32,680 bases of DNA from Candidatus Nitrosopumilus salarius BD31 (GTDB taxonomy: Archaea > Thermoproteota > Nitrososphaeria > Nitrososphaerales > Nitrosopumilaceae), in NCBI RefSeq assembly GCF_000242875.2, contig NZ_AEXL02000062.1, positions 1-32,680 on the forward strand, in the 5' to 3' direction. Below the pieces are notes generated by a model. That model was given only the letters and a program-made list of their open reading frames with translations, was not told the DNA's origin and ran no database searches. This document shows positions 7,958 to 16,597 of the stretch, in pieces (position 1 is the first letter of the stretch; every line of letters starts with the position of its first letter). A program made the translations under genes and the position numbers.

Positions 7958-8095
7958 ATGATATCTATGGTATTATTATCGGAAGTTACACCAGAGGTCA
8001 ACTGTACGATAAAAAAATTAATTGAAATTTTTAAGAAAAAATCTAAAAACAATGATGTTGTTTTTGATCAAGACCTTTTAAATCACTATAAATGA
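7958..8095 (+). CDS. 45-residue ORF coupled to the GNAT gene
   Basis: A complete ATG-to-TGA frame encoding 45 residues, beginning MISMVLLSEVTPEVN and ending LLNHYK. A lysine-rich amphipathic middle (TIKKLIEIFKKKSKN) is likely helical. An in-frame TAA lies just upstream, so the start is 7958 or 7967. Its TGA overlaps the ATG of the acetyltransferase as ATGA, the same coupling seen for other operon pairs in this window, and this is the main reason to believe it. No family recognised. Confidence 0.65.
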   Translation: MISMVLLSEVTPEVNCTIKKLIEIFKKKSKNNDVVFDQDLLNHYK

Positions 8096-8769
8096 AAGAA
8101 ATGAACCGAAATACCCCCATTCACACACGACATAGTCATGTAACGATACGTACAATGACTACAAATGATATTCCTAAAGTTGTAGAACTACAAAAAATTG
8201 CTTTTCCCACAATGGCTGCAGAAGGAGTGTATTGGAAACCTGACCAACTAACAGCACATCTGGAAGTATTTCCTGAAGGTCAGTTTGTTGCAGAATATCA
8301 CGGAAAAATTGTTGGTTCTTGTAGTAGTTTGATTGTGAAATTAAAATCCGAATATGAAGAACACACTTGGAAAGACGCATGTGGTGATAGTTATTTTAAA
8401 AATCATGATCCAAACGGTGATTCTCTATATGGTGCTGATGTTTCATCTCATCCAGATCATAGAAGATTAGGTGTTGCTACAAAACTTTATGATGCAAGAA
8501 AAACCCTTACAGTTAAACTGAATTTGCGTAGAATTATTGCTGGCGCAAGACTGGTTAATTATTGTGAGCATACTGAACTGTCTCCTCTCGAATATGTTAA
8601 AAAAGTCAAGCGTCATGAAATCAAAGAACCTGTATTATCATTTCAGATACGAAATGGCTTCAAATTTATCAAAATACTGCCTAATTACATGAAAGATCCT
8701 AGATCATTAAACAATGCAACTTTTATTGAATGGAAAAATCCCCATTTTGTAGAAAATAATGATAATTGA
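8092..8769 (+). CDS. GNAT-family N-acetyltransferase
   Basis: 225 residues. The core GNAT fold begins near residue 17 (VTIRTMTTNDIPKVVEL). The acetyl-CoA-binding motif A is clear: GADVSSHPDHRRLGVATKLY (R/Q-x-x-G-x-A loop) around residues 114-133. The C-terminal third is longer than a minimal GNAT and ends acidic-polar. The acceptor is unknown. It starts within the stop of the 45-residue ORF and its last 11 bases overlap the amidohydrolase, so the three form one operon, suggesting action on a common small molecule. Confidence 0.88.
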   Translation: MKEMNRNTPIHTRHSHVTIRTMTTNDIPKVVELQKIAFPTMAAEGVYWKPDQLTAHLEVFPEGQFVAEYHGKIVGSCSSLIVKLKSEYEEHTWKDACGDSYFKNHDPNGDSLYGADVSSHPDHRRLGVATKLYDARKTLTVKLNLRRIIAGARLVNYCEHTELSPLEYVKKVKRHEIKEPVLSFQIRNGFKFIKILPNYMKDPRSLNNATFIEWKNPHFVENNDN

Positions 8770-9559
8770 CTGTCATGTACATGTGAATCAATACGAGCTG
8801 ACACAACATGTTCCATTATTAGAAGATCGACTGGAAATGCTTCAGATAGAAATGGCTAGTAATAATATTGATTATGCTATAATTTTGTCTTCTTACAAAG
8901 TAAACTCAGAAAGACCTTCTACTAAACAAATTATCGATGCGATTAAAAAATATGATAATCTTGGTGTAGCAGCTGGGTTTGCACTTGACTATCATACTGA
9001 TGAAGATCTTAAACATTATCGGGAATGGATTAAAGATGGAAAGATCAAAGCCTTGAAAATTTATTCAGGTTATGAGCATTACTATCCTTACGATGAAAAA
9101 TATCAAAAAGTGTATGACACTTGTATTGAATTTGGTATTCCTGCAATGTTTCATACTGGTGATACTTATTCTGAGAAAGGAAAACTGCGCTATTCAAGAC
9201 CTCTTAATCTTGATGACGTCGCAGTAGATAATCCTGAATTAAAGATTGTAATGTGTCATTTGGGAAATCCTTGGATTCAGGATGCTCAGGAAGTACTTTA
9301 TAAAAACAAGAATGTTTACGCTGACATGTCTGGTCTTGTAATTGGTTCATTCGATCACTTTTTTGAGAAAATGATGAAAGACAAAGTTGCAGAATTGATA
9401 AACTATGCAGGAGAGCCAAGATATCTTTTGTATGGTACTGATTGGCCAATCAGCAGTATGGACTCATACCTTAGTTTTGTGGCTAAACTCAATATCAAAC
9501 AAGAGTTTAGAGATAATTTGATGTACAAGAATGCTCAGAAACTCTTTAACATTTCATAA
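8759..9559 (+). CDS. Amidohydrolase-family metal-dependent hydrolase
   Basis: 266-residue TIM-barrel hydrolase of the amidohydrolase-2 type. Expected metal ligands: the N-terminal DCHVHV (residues 3-8), His of AMFHTGD near 132, His of VMCHLGNPW near 164 and Asp of YGTDWPIS near 224. Relatives are decarboxylases or hydrolases of carboxylated or lactone substrates. It overlaps the GNAT gene by 11 bases in another frame, so coupled expression is expected. The substrate is not visible. Confidence 0.88.
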   Translation: MIIDCHVHVNQYELTQHVPLLEDRLEMLQIEMASNNIDYAIILSSYKVNSERPSTKQIIDAIKKYDNLGVAAGFALDYHTDEDLKHYREWIKDGKIKALKIYSGYEHYYPYDEKYQKVYDTCIEFGIPAMFHTGDTYSEKGKLRYSRPLNLDDVAVDNPELKIVMCHLGNPWIQDAQEVLYKNKNVYADMSGLVIGSFDHFFEKMMKDKVAELINYAGEPRYLLYGTDWPISSMDSYLSFVAKLNIKQEFRDNLMYKNAQKLFNIS

Positions 9560-9674
9560 CTTTTCAAAGAAACTATCTTCTAACTACTGTAATTGATTTT
9601 TGAACTATTGTTTTCAATTCATAGAAATGTACTCTAACTTTATATTCATATGACCTGACTGGTTCCTTATCTTT

Positions 9675-9959
9675 ATGAAAAATCCGTTTAGTAAAAAAAA
9701 TAATTGCACTCAATGTGACGCAAAATTTTCAAACCATGAAGATTTGGTTGCGCACGTAAGACATGAACATCACAAAACGATCGTTAAATGCCAAAAATGT
9801 GGCAGGGAATTCATTCATGAAAAAGATAGATTGCATCATGCAAGAAAAGAACATGAGGAAGAAATGAGAGAACGTTCTAATAGAAAATCATATCCTGATG
9901 AATATAATACTCAAAGCAGAGTAGACCGATTCAGGGCTAGATTTCATGATAAACTCTAA
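9675..9959 (+). CDS. Two-finger C2H2 zinc-finger protein
   Basis: 94 residues with two consecutive C2H2 fingers: Cys11/Cys14 with His27/His31-32, then Cys39/Cys42 with the His pair of HHARKEH. A long basic/acidic helix (KEHEEEMRERSNRK) follows. It is presumed nucleic-acid binding, perhaps a small regulator. A TATA-like CTTTATATTC at about 9637-9646 lies some 30 bases before the ATG, so it has its own promoter. Confidence 0.8.
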   Translation: MKNPFSKKNNCTQCDAKFSNHEDLVAHVRHEHHKTIVKCQKCGREFIHEKDRLHHARKEHEEEMRERSNRKSYPDEYNTQSRVDRFRARFHDKL

Positions 9960-9984
9960 CTAGCGTATTTTGATATTGACTAAT

Positions 9985-11610
9985 TTATTTTGGCACTGAA
10001 TTGAGATTTTTAGTATCTGTAAGTAATTCCATTACTCCTTTGTTAGTTACAACTCCTATTACTTTTCCATAATTTTTAGGATCCATTATTGGAATCATGT
10101 CAAATGGATGGGTATTCATTTTCTGAATTACTGAAAATAGGTATTCATCAGGTAATGCTGTGTGGAATTTTTTATACATTACATCTGCAACAGTTGTACT
10201 GTCTCGTGTTTTTTTGTGAAATCTGTTTATTTCATTCTTTGAGATCATACCTACAATATTGTCTTCTTTATCAAATACAAGAAATGGACTTTTGGTGACC
10301 TTGTTATTTTCAACAAATTCTTTAATTGTAATGTCTGGCGTTGTTTTGGAAAACGACGTGTTTATAATTGCTATAGCCGGAGTATCTGATACGACTCTTC
10401 TGAAATAAATTGGAATGAGGCCCAGTTCTAGAGTTCCTATCTTAACTTGGACTATTTTCTTTAATTTACGTTGAAGCTCTACACTTGAAATTATCATAGT
10501 AATGAGTGTTCCAAGAACTAAAAGTGAAAATAATTTGTCATCCATGATTTTTGCTTGAAGCAACGACAACATGAGCGCCAAATCCACTGCCCCTTTTGAC
10601 ATTACTCCATATGCCACAGTTGTTGCAGGCCGCATGTTGGCTATGCGCACTGCAATGTATGAACTCAGAAATTTTACTCCTGTCATGATTGCTATGAAAA
10701 TTACAATTACCCACCATTCTAATTCTAAAAATGCTATGCTGAAATGAATTCCGATACCTGCAAAAAATATCGGAATAAATATTCCATATCCTATTACGCT
10801 GATATTTTTAGAAATTTCATGATATTCTTTTCTACTCATTCTTGACACTGCAATTCCTAAAAGAAGTGCACCTATTGCACCATGAACCCCACTAATTTCA
10901 GCGAAATATGCTACAAGTAGAATTACCCCAATCACAATGCCAAAATATGCTTGTTGAGCTCGAAGATGATTGTTGAGAAGTCTAAATATTCGTGGTAATC
11001 CAAATACTGAGATAATTCCAGCTATTGCAAAAAAGATCACCATCTTTGCAAAAAGCCACACCATCTCAGTAATGTCTGGAAGATCAGAACTTGTATCTAT
11101 TTGAATGAATACGCTTACAAAAATAATTGCAATAAACTCTACAATTGCTGTAACTGTAAAAATTTCAAGCCCTATGGTCGATTTTAGTTTTCCAAGATCA
11201 CTTAGTACTTTAGCTGTAACTCCTAAACTTGACGCTGCAATTACACTTGCAATTGCAAATGCTTTTACAAAATCCATATCTATTGCTAATCCAAAAACCC
11301 CTGCAACCAAAAATGGAATTAAAAATGCAACTGCAGAACCTGCAAAAATTTTACCCCTCATTACCTTGAATAAGCCTGCGATATCGATTTCTTCAAGACC
11401 GATTAAGAAGAATAAGAAAAATACCCCAATTGAAACAAAAAGTTCTATTGCTTCAATTGGATGTACTATGGCCAAAAATGTAGGACCTACAATGATTCCT
11501 GCAAGAACATTTCCAAGTATTGTTGGTTGACCTATCCTATGAAGTAATTCGCCACCTAGTTTTGATGCAATTACTAGTACTGCTATGAATAGAATTGCTT
11601 CAAAAACCAA
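9985..11610 (-). CDS. Kef-type cation/proton antiporter with C-terminal CBS pair
   Basis: 541 residues. Residues 1-390 form roughly 12 membrane helices of the CPA2/Kef family, starting MVFEAILFIAVLVIASKLGGE, with the typical GQPTILGNVLAGIIVGP and GLEEIDI stretches. Residues about 420-535 form two CBS motifs (TIKEFVENNKVTKSPFLVFD and the MYKKFHTALPDEYLFSVIQ half) likely to sense adenine nucleotides, replacing the TrkA-N domain usual in KefB/C. Expected role: K+ or Na+ exchange for H+ and pH homeostasis. Monocistronic; the downstream minus-strand side faces the two-finger gene. Confidence 0.9.
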   Translation of the reverse strand: MVFEAILFIAVLVIASKLGGELLHRIGQPTILGNVLAGIIVGPTFLAIVHPIEAIELFVSIGVFFLFFLIGLEEIDIAGLFKVMRGKIFAGSAVAFLIPFLVAGVFGLAIDMDFVKAFAIASVIAASSLGVTAKVLSDLGKLKSTIGLEIFTVTAIVEFIAIIFVSVFIQIDTSSDLPDITEMVWLFAKMVIFFAIAGIISVFGLPRIFRLLNNHLRAQQAYFGIVIGVILLVAYFAEISGVHGAIGALLLGIAVSRMSRKEYHEISKNISVIGYGIFIPIFFAGIGIHFSIAFLELEWWVIVIFIAIMTGVKFLSSYIAVRIANMRPATTVAYGVMSKGAVDLALMLSLLQAKIMDDKLFSLLVLGTLITMIISSVELQRKLKKIVQVKIGTLELGLIPIYFRRVVSDTPAIAIINTSFSKTTPDITIKEFVENNKVTKSPFLVFDKEDNIVGMISKNEINRFHKKTRDSTTVADVMYKKFHTALPDEYLFSVIQKMNTHPFDMIPIMDPKNYGKVIGVVTNKGVMELLTDTKNLNSVPK

Positions 11611-11653
11611 ACCTGATTAAATATTCTCCACATCTATACATAAACTAAACAAT

Positions 11654-12046
11654 CTAAATTGTTGTAATAGTAATATCGTCAAACAATGCCTCTGCCTTTT
11701 TGATGATGTTTTTGTCGTCTGCATCTGGCTCCGCTGTTATTAGCACCAAATTTTCTCCAATTGGAACACTGATGATTAACTGCTTTGTTCTTCTTGATGC
11801 AATATAATCAATTGTACCTAAAAGTTCATCCAACTCCTGTCTCATTTTATAATCCAACTGCATCTGCATGTACAACATTTTTACTTTGTTATCTTCTAAT
11901 GTTGGCGTCAGTCCTTTTTTCAAACCTCCTGCAATCAACTTTCCAAGCTGGTTTATCACTCCCACATGTCGTACTTTGGGTTCTCCTGATAATTTCACGC
12001 ACGCTTCTTCTAATTTTTTAATATCTGTATCTGTGAGAATTACCAT
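11654..12046 (-). CDS. Small roadblock/profilin-like protein (DUF6659-like)
   Basis: 130 residues alternating helices and strands: VRHVGVINQLGKLIAGGLKKG, then a MYMQMQLDYKMRQELDELLG helix and RTKQLIISVPIGENLVLITA strands. This order resembles the roadblock/LC7 or profilin-like sensor fold, and I associate it from memory with the thaumarchaeal family DUF6659. Function unknown; such proteins often sit in signalling contexts. It lies 43 bases upstream of the antiporter start on the same strand, so co-transcription is possible. Confidence 0.7.
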   Translation of the reverse strand: MVILTDTDIKKLEEACVKLSGEPKVRHVGVINQLGKLIAGGLKKGLTPTLEDNKVKMLYMQMQLDYKMRQELDELLGTIDYIASRRTKQLIISVPIGENLVLITAEPDADDKNIIKKAEALFDDITITTI

Positions 12047-12214
12047 ATGATCGATATTTTTTATTATTATTTCAACTCTTTGGACTACCTGTAGAATATA
12101 TCTTCATAATCCTTATCTAGATATGTGTGAAGAATCAGACAAATATGGTTTCTATGGTCGAAGTTGGCATTTCTCTTTATAGTTACTTTAGAAAGAAAAA
12201 ATGGGTTTGATGTG

Positions 12215-13354
12215 ATGTTGGATGTCAATTCTTCACGATATTTGGTTTTGCTGCTTCTGGTGGGATTTTTGTTTCCAGTAATTTACGCACAGACTTCTGA
12301 TGACATTTCAACCTTATTTCAAAACGCAAAAAATTTAATCAAAGACAAACAGTATGAAATAGCAATTAACGAGTTGAATAAAATTTTAGAAATTGATCCC
12401 AATAATTTAGATGCCTTAAATGAAAAAGGCTCAATTCGTTTGACTCAGGGAAAATATGTCAAGGCACAGCAAAATTTTGAAAAGTCAGTAGGATTGAATC
12501 CTAAAAATATTTCTGGATTGAATGGATTAGGAACCTCCCTTTACTATCTTGACAGATATGATGATGCTTTGGATGTCTTTGATTATGTTTTACAACTTGA
12601 TGTGCACAATATTGATGCTTTGATTGGAAGTGGAAACGTTTTGGTAAAAAGACAGCAATATGATGATGCCCTATTGTTTTTTAATATTGCACTGGAACAA
12701 AAACCTGATTATATTCCCGCATTACTTGCAAAAGCATATGCTCTTTCTAACATTAATCAAAATAGTGATGCGATACTTATCTTTGATCACATACTTCAAA
12801 TTGATTTAGATAATGCTATGGCATTAAATGGAAAGGGACAGGTGTATTTAGAGTTAGAAGAATACACTTTTTCTAAAGATGCTTTTACTGATGTTTTAGA
12901 TGTAGATCCAAATAATATTCTGGCGTTATTGGGTATGGCCGAATTAAATTTTCTTGAAGATAAGAATATCAAATCTGATCAACTTTATGATAAGGTGTTA
13001 TCTATGGATCCTGATAATGTCGATGCTTTACTTGGGAAAGCGAATAATCAGGAACGCCTTGGACATTTGGATGATTCTTTAAAATACTTTGATGAGGCTT
13101 TAGAGGTAGATCCTGATAATTTAGAAGCTGCAAATGGCAGAGACAATGTTCTAAAAAATGAAGTCAATACGTCACTTGACTTAATTTTGCTCATCACAAT
13201 AATTGGAAGTGTCACTTCAGTTGTTTCTTTTATTGTAATGCTTATCAAAATTAAAGAAAATGCTCGTCTAAAGGATAAGGTGACTATTGCAGATGAGCAG
13301 ATTGAGGAACTTGTTGACAAGTTTATGAAAAGTTCTGAAAAATCTAAGAAATAA
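12215..13354 (+). CDS. Secreted/membrane-anchored TPR protein
   Basis: From the ATG at 12215 the product has a signal sequence (LLLLVGFLFPVIYAQ), about eight tetratricopeptide repeats, one membrane helix (LILLITIIGSVTSVVSFIV) and a charged cytoplasmic coiled tail. The repeats show the W/LxxLGxxYxxxxxYxxAxxxFxxALxxxPxN pattern with DPNN/DPDN turns. A TTG at 12164 would add 17 residues before the signal sequence and is unlikely. TTTATAG near 12177 may be its TATA box. The likely role is an extracellular protein-interaction scaffold. Confidence 0.85.
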   Translation: MLDVNSSRYLVLLLLVGFLFPVIYAQTSDDISTLFQNAKNLIKDKQYEIAINELNKILEIDPNNLDALNEKGSIRLTQGKYVKAQQNFEKSVGLNPKNISGLNGLGTSLYYLDRYDDALDVFDYVLQLDVHNIDALIGSGNVLVKRQQYDDALLFFNIALEQKPDYIPALLAKAYALSNINQNSDAILIFDHILQIDLDNAMALNGKGQVYLELEEYTFSKDAFTDVLDVDPNNILALLGMAELNFLEDKNIKSDQLYDKVLSMDPDNVDALLGKANNQERLGHLDDSLKYFDEALEVDPDNLEAANGRDNVLKNEVNTSLDLILLITIIGSVTSVVSFIVMLIKIKENARLKDKVTIADEQIEELVDKFMKSSEKSKK

Positions 13355-13480
13355 TTGATATTTTATATCTTCAAAAAATACCGTAAATCTGAAATTTAAT
13401 CCGGACCTATTAGAGATATTCAAGTGACAATTCGTATGATTCATCAACAATTGTTAATACCTAGACCTCTATTAGGTAGT

Positions 13481-15187
13481 ATGCTATTAAGTAAAATTAA
13501 TTTTCTCACAACTTTGGTGATCTTATTTTCGATTTCGTTGATAATTTCACATGATAATGAAATCTTTGCTCAAACCCCTTCTACACCTGAAGCTGTAACA
13601 GACCTTATTGCAATTCCCGGTAATGGCGAAATACATCTTTCTTGGAGTGAGCCTGATAATAACGGTGCAGATATAATTTCTTACAAAGTAATCCGATGGG
13701 AGACAGGCTCTGATGTATTTACAACATTTCCAAATCTTGGCACTTCAACACAAGCCATAGCAACTGGACTCAAAAATGATGTATCTTATAGTTTCAAAGT
13801 AATTGCAATAAATTCTATTGGTGCAAGTAATGATTCTAACATTGCATCTGCAAAACCGTTGGCAACTTCTCCATTAACTGATATTCCAAATACAATAACT
13901 GATTTCATAGCAACTAGAGGCGATGCAAAAGTAAACTTGTCTTGGACAAAGCCTTATGATAATGGTTCTCCAATCACATCTTATAAAATCACATACTGGC
14001 AAATTGGTACAGATGATTTTAAGAAAAAAACTGTTGCATCTGAATCGACTAGCGCACAAATCACAGGTTTGACAAATGATGCATCTTATGCATTCAAAAT
14101 AAATTCGATAAATGCACTGGGACAAAGTCCTGATTCCAATGTGGATTCTGCAACGCCCTCAAAATCTGTAGTTGCTAAAGTCCCAAATCAAGTACGGGGA
14201 GTAACTGGAATTCCAAGTAATGGTCAAGTATTTTTATCTTGGATTGAACCTTCAGATAATGGTTCTTTTATTACCAGTTATAGAGTTACGGTAAATGAAA
14301 AAGGTTCAACTGTTTCTACAACTTATCCTAACATTGGTGATGTGACAAAGACTACTATTATTGGATTAAAGAACAATGTATCTTATGAGTTCAAACTATC
14401 TGCAGTAAATTCAGTTGGAATTGGAAAGGAATCCAATTCTATAACTGTGACCCCAAATAACAAAGTCCCAATCGCAATAACCAATCTTAAATCTTCATCA
14501 GGTAATGGCAAAGTCATGTTGTCTTGGTCTGTATCCTCACCTGCGTTAGATCAAATTACGGGTTACAGGGTAAGAGAATTTAAGACTGGTTCAGACTCTT
14601 TTGTATCTTATTCTGTAGTTGGTAAGAGCACAAGTATTACTATTGATGGTCTAACAAATGGCGTTCCTTATGGATTTAGAGTATTGGGAGTTAATGCTGA
14701 TGGAGTTGGACCTGAATCAAATATTGTTTATGTTACACCAATGCCTCCAACTAATGTTATAGGAAAAGTTCCTGCACAGATTGGTGATTTGCGAGCAACC
14801 GCAAATGATGGTCAGGTAAAACTTGAATGGAGTGCTCCATTTAATAACGGATTTCCAATCATTGGATACAAAATTACTCAATCTAATACTGGTTCTAACT
14901 CATTTACAACAATTCAAAAATCAGATGTGACTCCAAATGCAATTATAACTGGCTTGACAAATGATGCATCTTACAACTTTAAAGTATCTGCAATAAACTC
15001 AGAAGGCATTGGAAAGGAATCTGTATCGGCATCTGTAATTCCAAAATCTGCAACAAATTCCATCCTTAAGATCCCTCAATGGGTAAAAAATAATGCAGAA
15101 TGGTGGGCACAAGGATTGATTTCTGATTCTGAATATGCACAGGCAATAGAGTATTTGATTAACCAGGGAATCATTAAAATCAAATAA
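13481..15187 (+). CDS. Secreted protein with five fibronectin type III domains
   Basis: About 568 residues from the ATG at 13481: signal peptide (FLTTLVILFSISLIIS), five FN3 domains of about 95 residues each, and a C-terminal module with IPQWVKNNAEWWAQG followed by a helix ending LINQGIIKI. Each FN3 copy has the L-SW core and a GL-N-SY-FKV-A-N-G block. The C-terminal module recurs, as I recall, in many secreted thaumarchaeal proteins and may attach to the cell envelope. A GTG at 13424 would add 19 residues ahead of the signal peptide; I judge it less likely. An adhesion or envelope role is inference. Confidence 0.88.
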   Translation: MLLSKINFLTTLVILFSISLIISHDNEIFAQTPSTPEAVTDLIAIPGNGEIHLSWSEPDNNGADIISYKVIRWETGSDVFTTFPNLGTSTQAIATGLKNDVSYSFKVIAINSIGASNDSNIASAKPLATSPLTDIPNTITDFIATRGDAKVNLSWTKPYDNGSPITSYKITYWQIGTDDFKKKTVASESTSAQITGLTNDASYAFKINSINALGQSPDSNVDSATPSKSVVAKVPNQVRGVTGIPSNGQVFLSWIEPSDNGSFITSYRVTVNEKGSTVSTTYPNIGDVTKTTIIGLKNNVSYEFKLSAVNSVGIGKESNSITVTPNNKVPIAITNLKSSSGNGKVMLSWSVSSPALDQITGYRVREFKTGSDSFVSYSVVGKSTSITIDGLTNGVPYGFRVLGVNADGVGPESNIVYVTPMPPTNVIGKVPAQIGDLRATANDGQVKLEWSAPFNNGFPIIGYKITQSNTGSNSFTTIQKSDVTPNAIITGLTNDASYNFKVSAINSEGIGKESVSASVIPKSATNSILKIPQWVKNNAEWWAQGLISDSEYAQAIEYLINQGIIKIK

Positions 15188-15278
15188 TTAAAAATTTGAA
15201 TATAATTATCAGCTCCTAAACACAACTTATTTTCGTGATTGCAAAAATAGTCTCACTTTAGATTCGTTTAGAAAAATT

Positions 15279-15590
15279 TCATCCGTAATCTATGTATCTG
15301 TCGTATCTTGTTTCAATCTCTTTGTTGTTTCCTGTCTTTATTTTTTCATATTCTTCGTTTTTTCTAAACTCGATATATTTGCGAATATCTAAAAATTCTT
15401 CTTCATTAGGATATGATTCAAAGACTGGATCAACCATTCTTAGGTATTCTAATGTTTTTTCTCTAAATTCTTCTTTTGTGGGCTTTTTGATTCCTTTCAT
15501 TCTGAACCAAACTGCAGCCCAGCTTGCACCTACAACATGTGGCAATAAGTCAAATGCTCGCTGAATTTCAAAACGTTCGTCGTTTCTCAT
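15279..15590 (-). CDS. Unknown protein coupled to hemB
   Basis: 103 residues, charged, no membrane segment, rich in Glu/Lys/Arg/Tyr in the second half (EYEKIKTGNNKEIETRYDRY). N-terminal part has an aromatic stretch SWAAVWFRMKG. No family recognised. Its ATG overlaps the hemB stop as ATGA, so it is the last gene of the tetrapyrrole operon and may assist that pathway; this is positional inference. Confidence 0.72.
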   Translation of the reverse strand: MRNDERFEIQRAFDLLPHVVGASWAAVWFRMKGIKKPTKEEFREKTLEYLRMVDPVFESYPNEEEFLDIRKYIEFRKNEEYEKIKTGNNKEIETRYDRYIDYG

Positions 15591-16573
15591 GATTCTTGAA
15601 GAAACTTTGAGGCTGATTTGGCAAAATATGTTACTATCATGTCTGCTCCTGCTCTTTTTATCGAATATAGTATTTCTTCTGTAATGTCTTTTTCATTTAC
15701 ATATCCTAATTGTGAAGCAGCTTTCACCAAAGCATATTCTCCAGAAACACTATATGCTGAAACTGGAATGTTGAATTTTCTTCTTGTTTCTGCAATTAGA
15801 TCCAAGTATGATAATGCTGGCTTTATCATTACTATGTCTACTCCTTCAATGATGTCTGTCTCAACCTCCATCATTGCTTCTCTTGCATTTGTGTATGGAA
15901 CTTGGTATGTTTTTCTGTCTCCAAATTTTGGGGCACATTCTGCTGCATCTCTAAATGGTGAGTAAAAGTTTGAGCGATGTTTTGCCGAATGTGACATTAT
16001 TGAAACATCTGTGAATCCTTCATTGTCCAGTGCTTTTCTTATTGCAGCAACTTGACCGTCCATCATTGCTGATGGTGATACTGTATCCACTCCTGCTTTT
16101 GCTTGACTTACTGCAATCTTTGAAAGAGTACCTAAACTAGTATCATTATCTATTTTATTTCCTTGAATAATTCCACAATGACCGGTTGATGTAAATTGGC
16201 ATAGACACACGTCTGCCATTATCACTACCTTGTCGCCAAAATTCTCTCTGATCTGAGATATTGCTTTTTGAACTATTCCTTTATCATCAAATGCTGAAGT
16301 TCCAGCTTCATCTTTTAAAGTTGGAATCCCAAAAAGCATGATTGCAGGAATTCCTAAATCACAAATTTTTCCCACTTCGTCATTTACATCAGCAAGTGGC
16401 AATCTTTCAATTTCTGACATTGATTCCACCATGACTCTGTTCTTCAGATCTTCTTGAACAAAAACTGGGCATATGAAATCTTTTGAGGATAGTGTTGTTT
16501 GCTGAACTAACTCCCTCATTTTATCCGATACTCTCAATCTTCTTAGACGTCTAGTGGGAAATGACATGCTCAA
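15587..16573 (-). CDS. hemB: Porphobilinogen synthase (delta-aminolevulinate dehydratase)
   Basis: Condenses two 5-aminolevulinate molecules to porphobilinogen. At 328 residues it has the normal length. Schiff-base lysines are visible at Lys198 (MSHSAKHRSNFYSPFRDAA) and Lys251 (VMIKPALSYLD). The metal site is the cysteine-type DVCLCQFTSTGHCG with Cys123, Cys125 and Cys133, so a zinc-dependent enzyme is expected. It lies 24 bases downstream of hemA and overlaps the next gene by 4 bases. Confidence 0.97.
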   Translation of the reverse strand: MSMSFPTRRLRRLRVSDKMRELVQQTTLSSKDFICPVFVQEDLKNRVMVESMSEIERLPLADVNDEVGKICDLGIPAIMLFGIPTLKDEAGTSAFDDKGIVQKAISQIRENFGDKVVIMADVCLCQFTSTGHCGIIQGNKIDNDTSLGTLSKIAVSQAKAGVDTVSPSAMMDGQVAAIRKALDNEGFTDVSIMSHSAKHRSNFYSPFRDAAECAPKFGDRKTYQVPYTNAREAMMEVETDIIEGVDIVMIKPALSYLDLIAETRRKFNIPVSAYSVSGEYALVKAASQLGYVNEKDITEEILYSIKRAGADMIVTYFAKSASKFLQES

Positions 16574-16597
16574 ATTCTCTTTGGGTAAAATATAATC

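Noticed and set aside
11105-11530. 141-codon plus-strand frame inside the antiporter gene
   Set aside because: It is antisense to a well-supported membrane protein; its composition (Ile/Thr/Ala/Pro-rich) is that of a reversed hydrophobic gene.
12125-12209. Tiny frames of about 20 codons (MCEESDKY..., MVSMVEVG...) before the TPR gene
   Set aside because: Too short to support without conservation data and not coupled to the next start.
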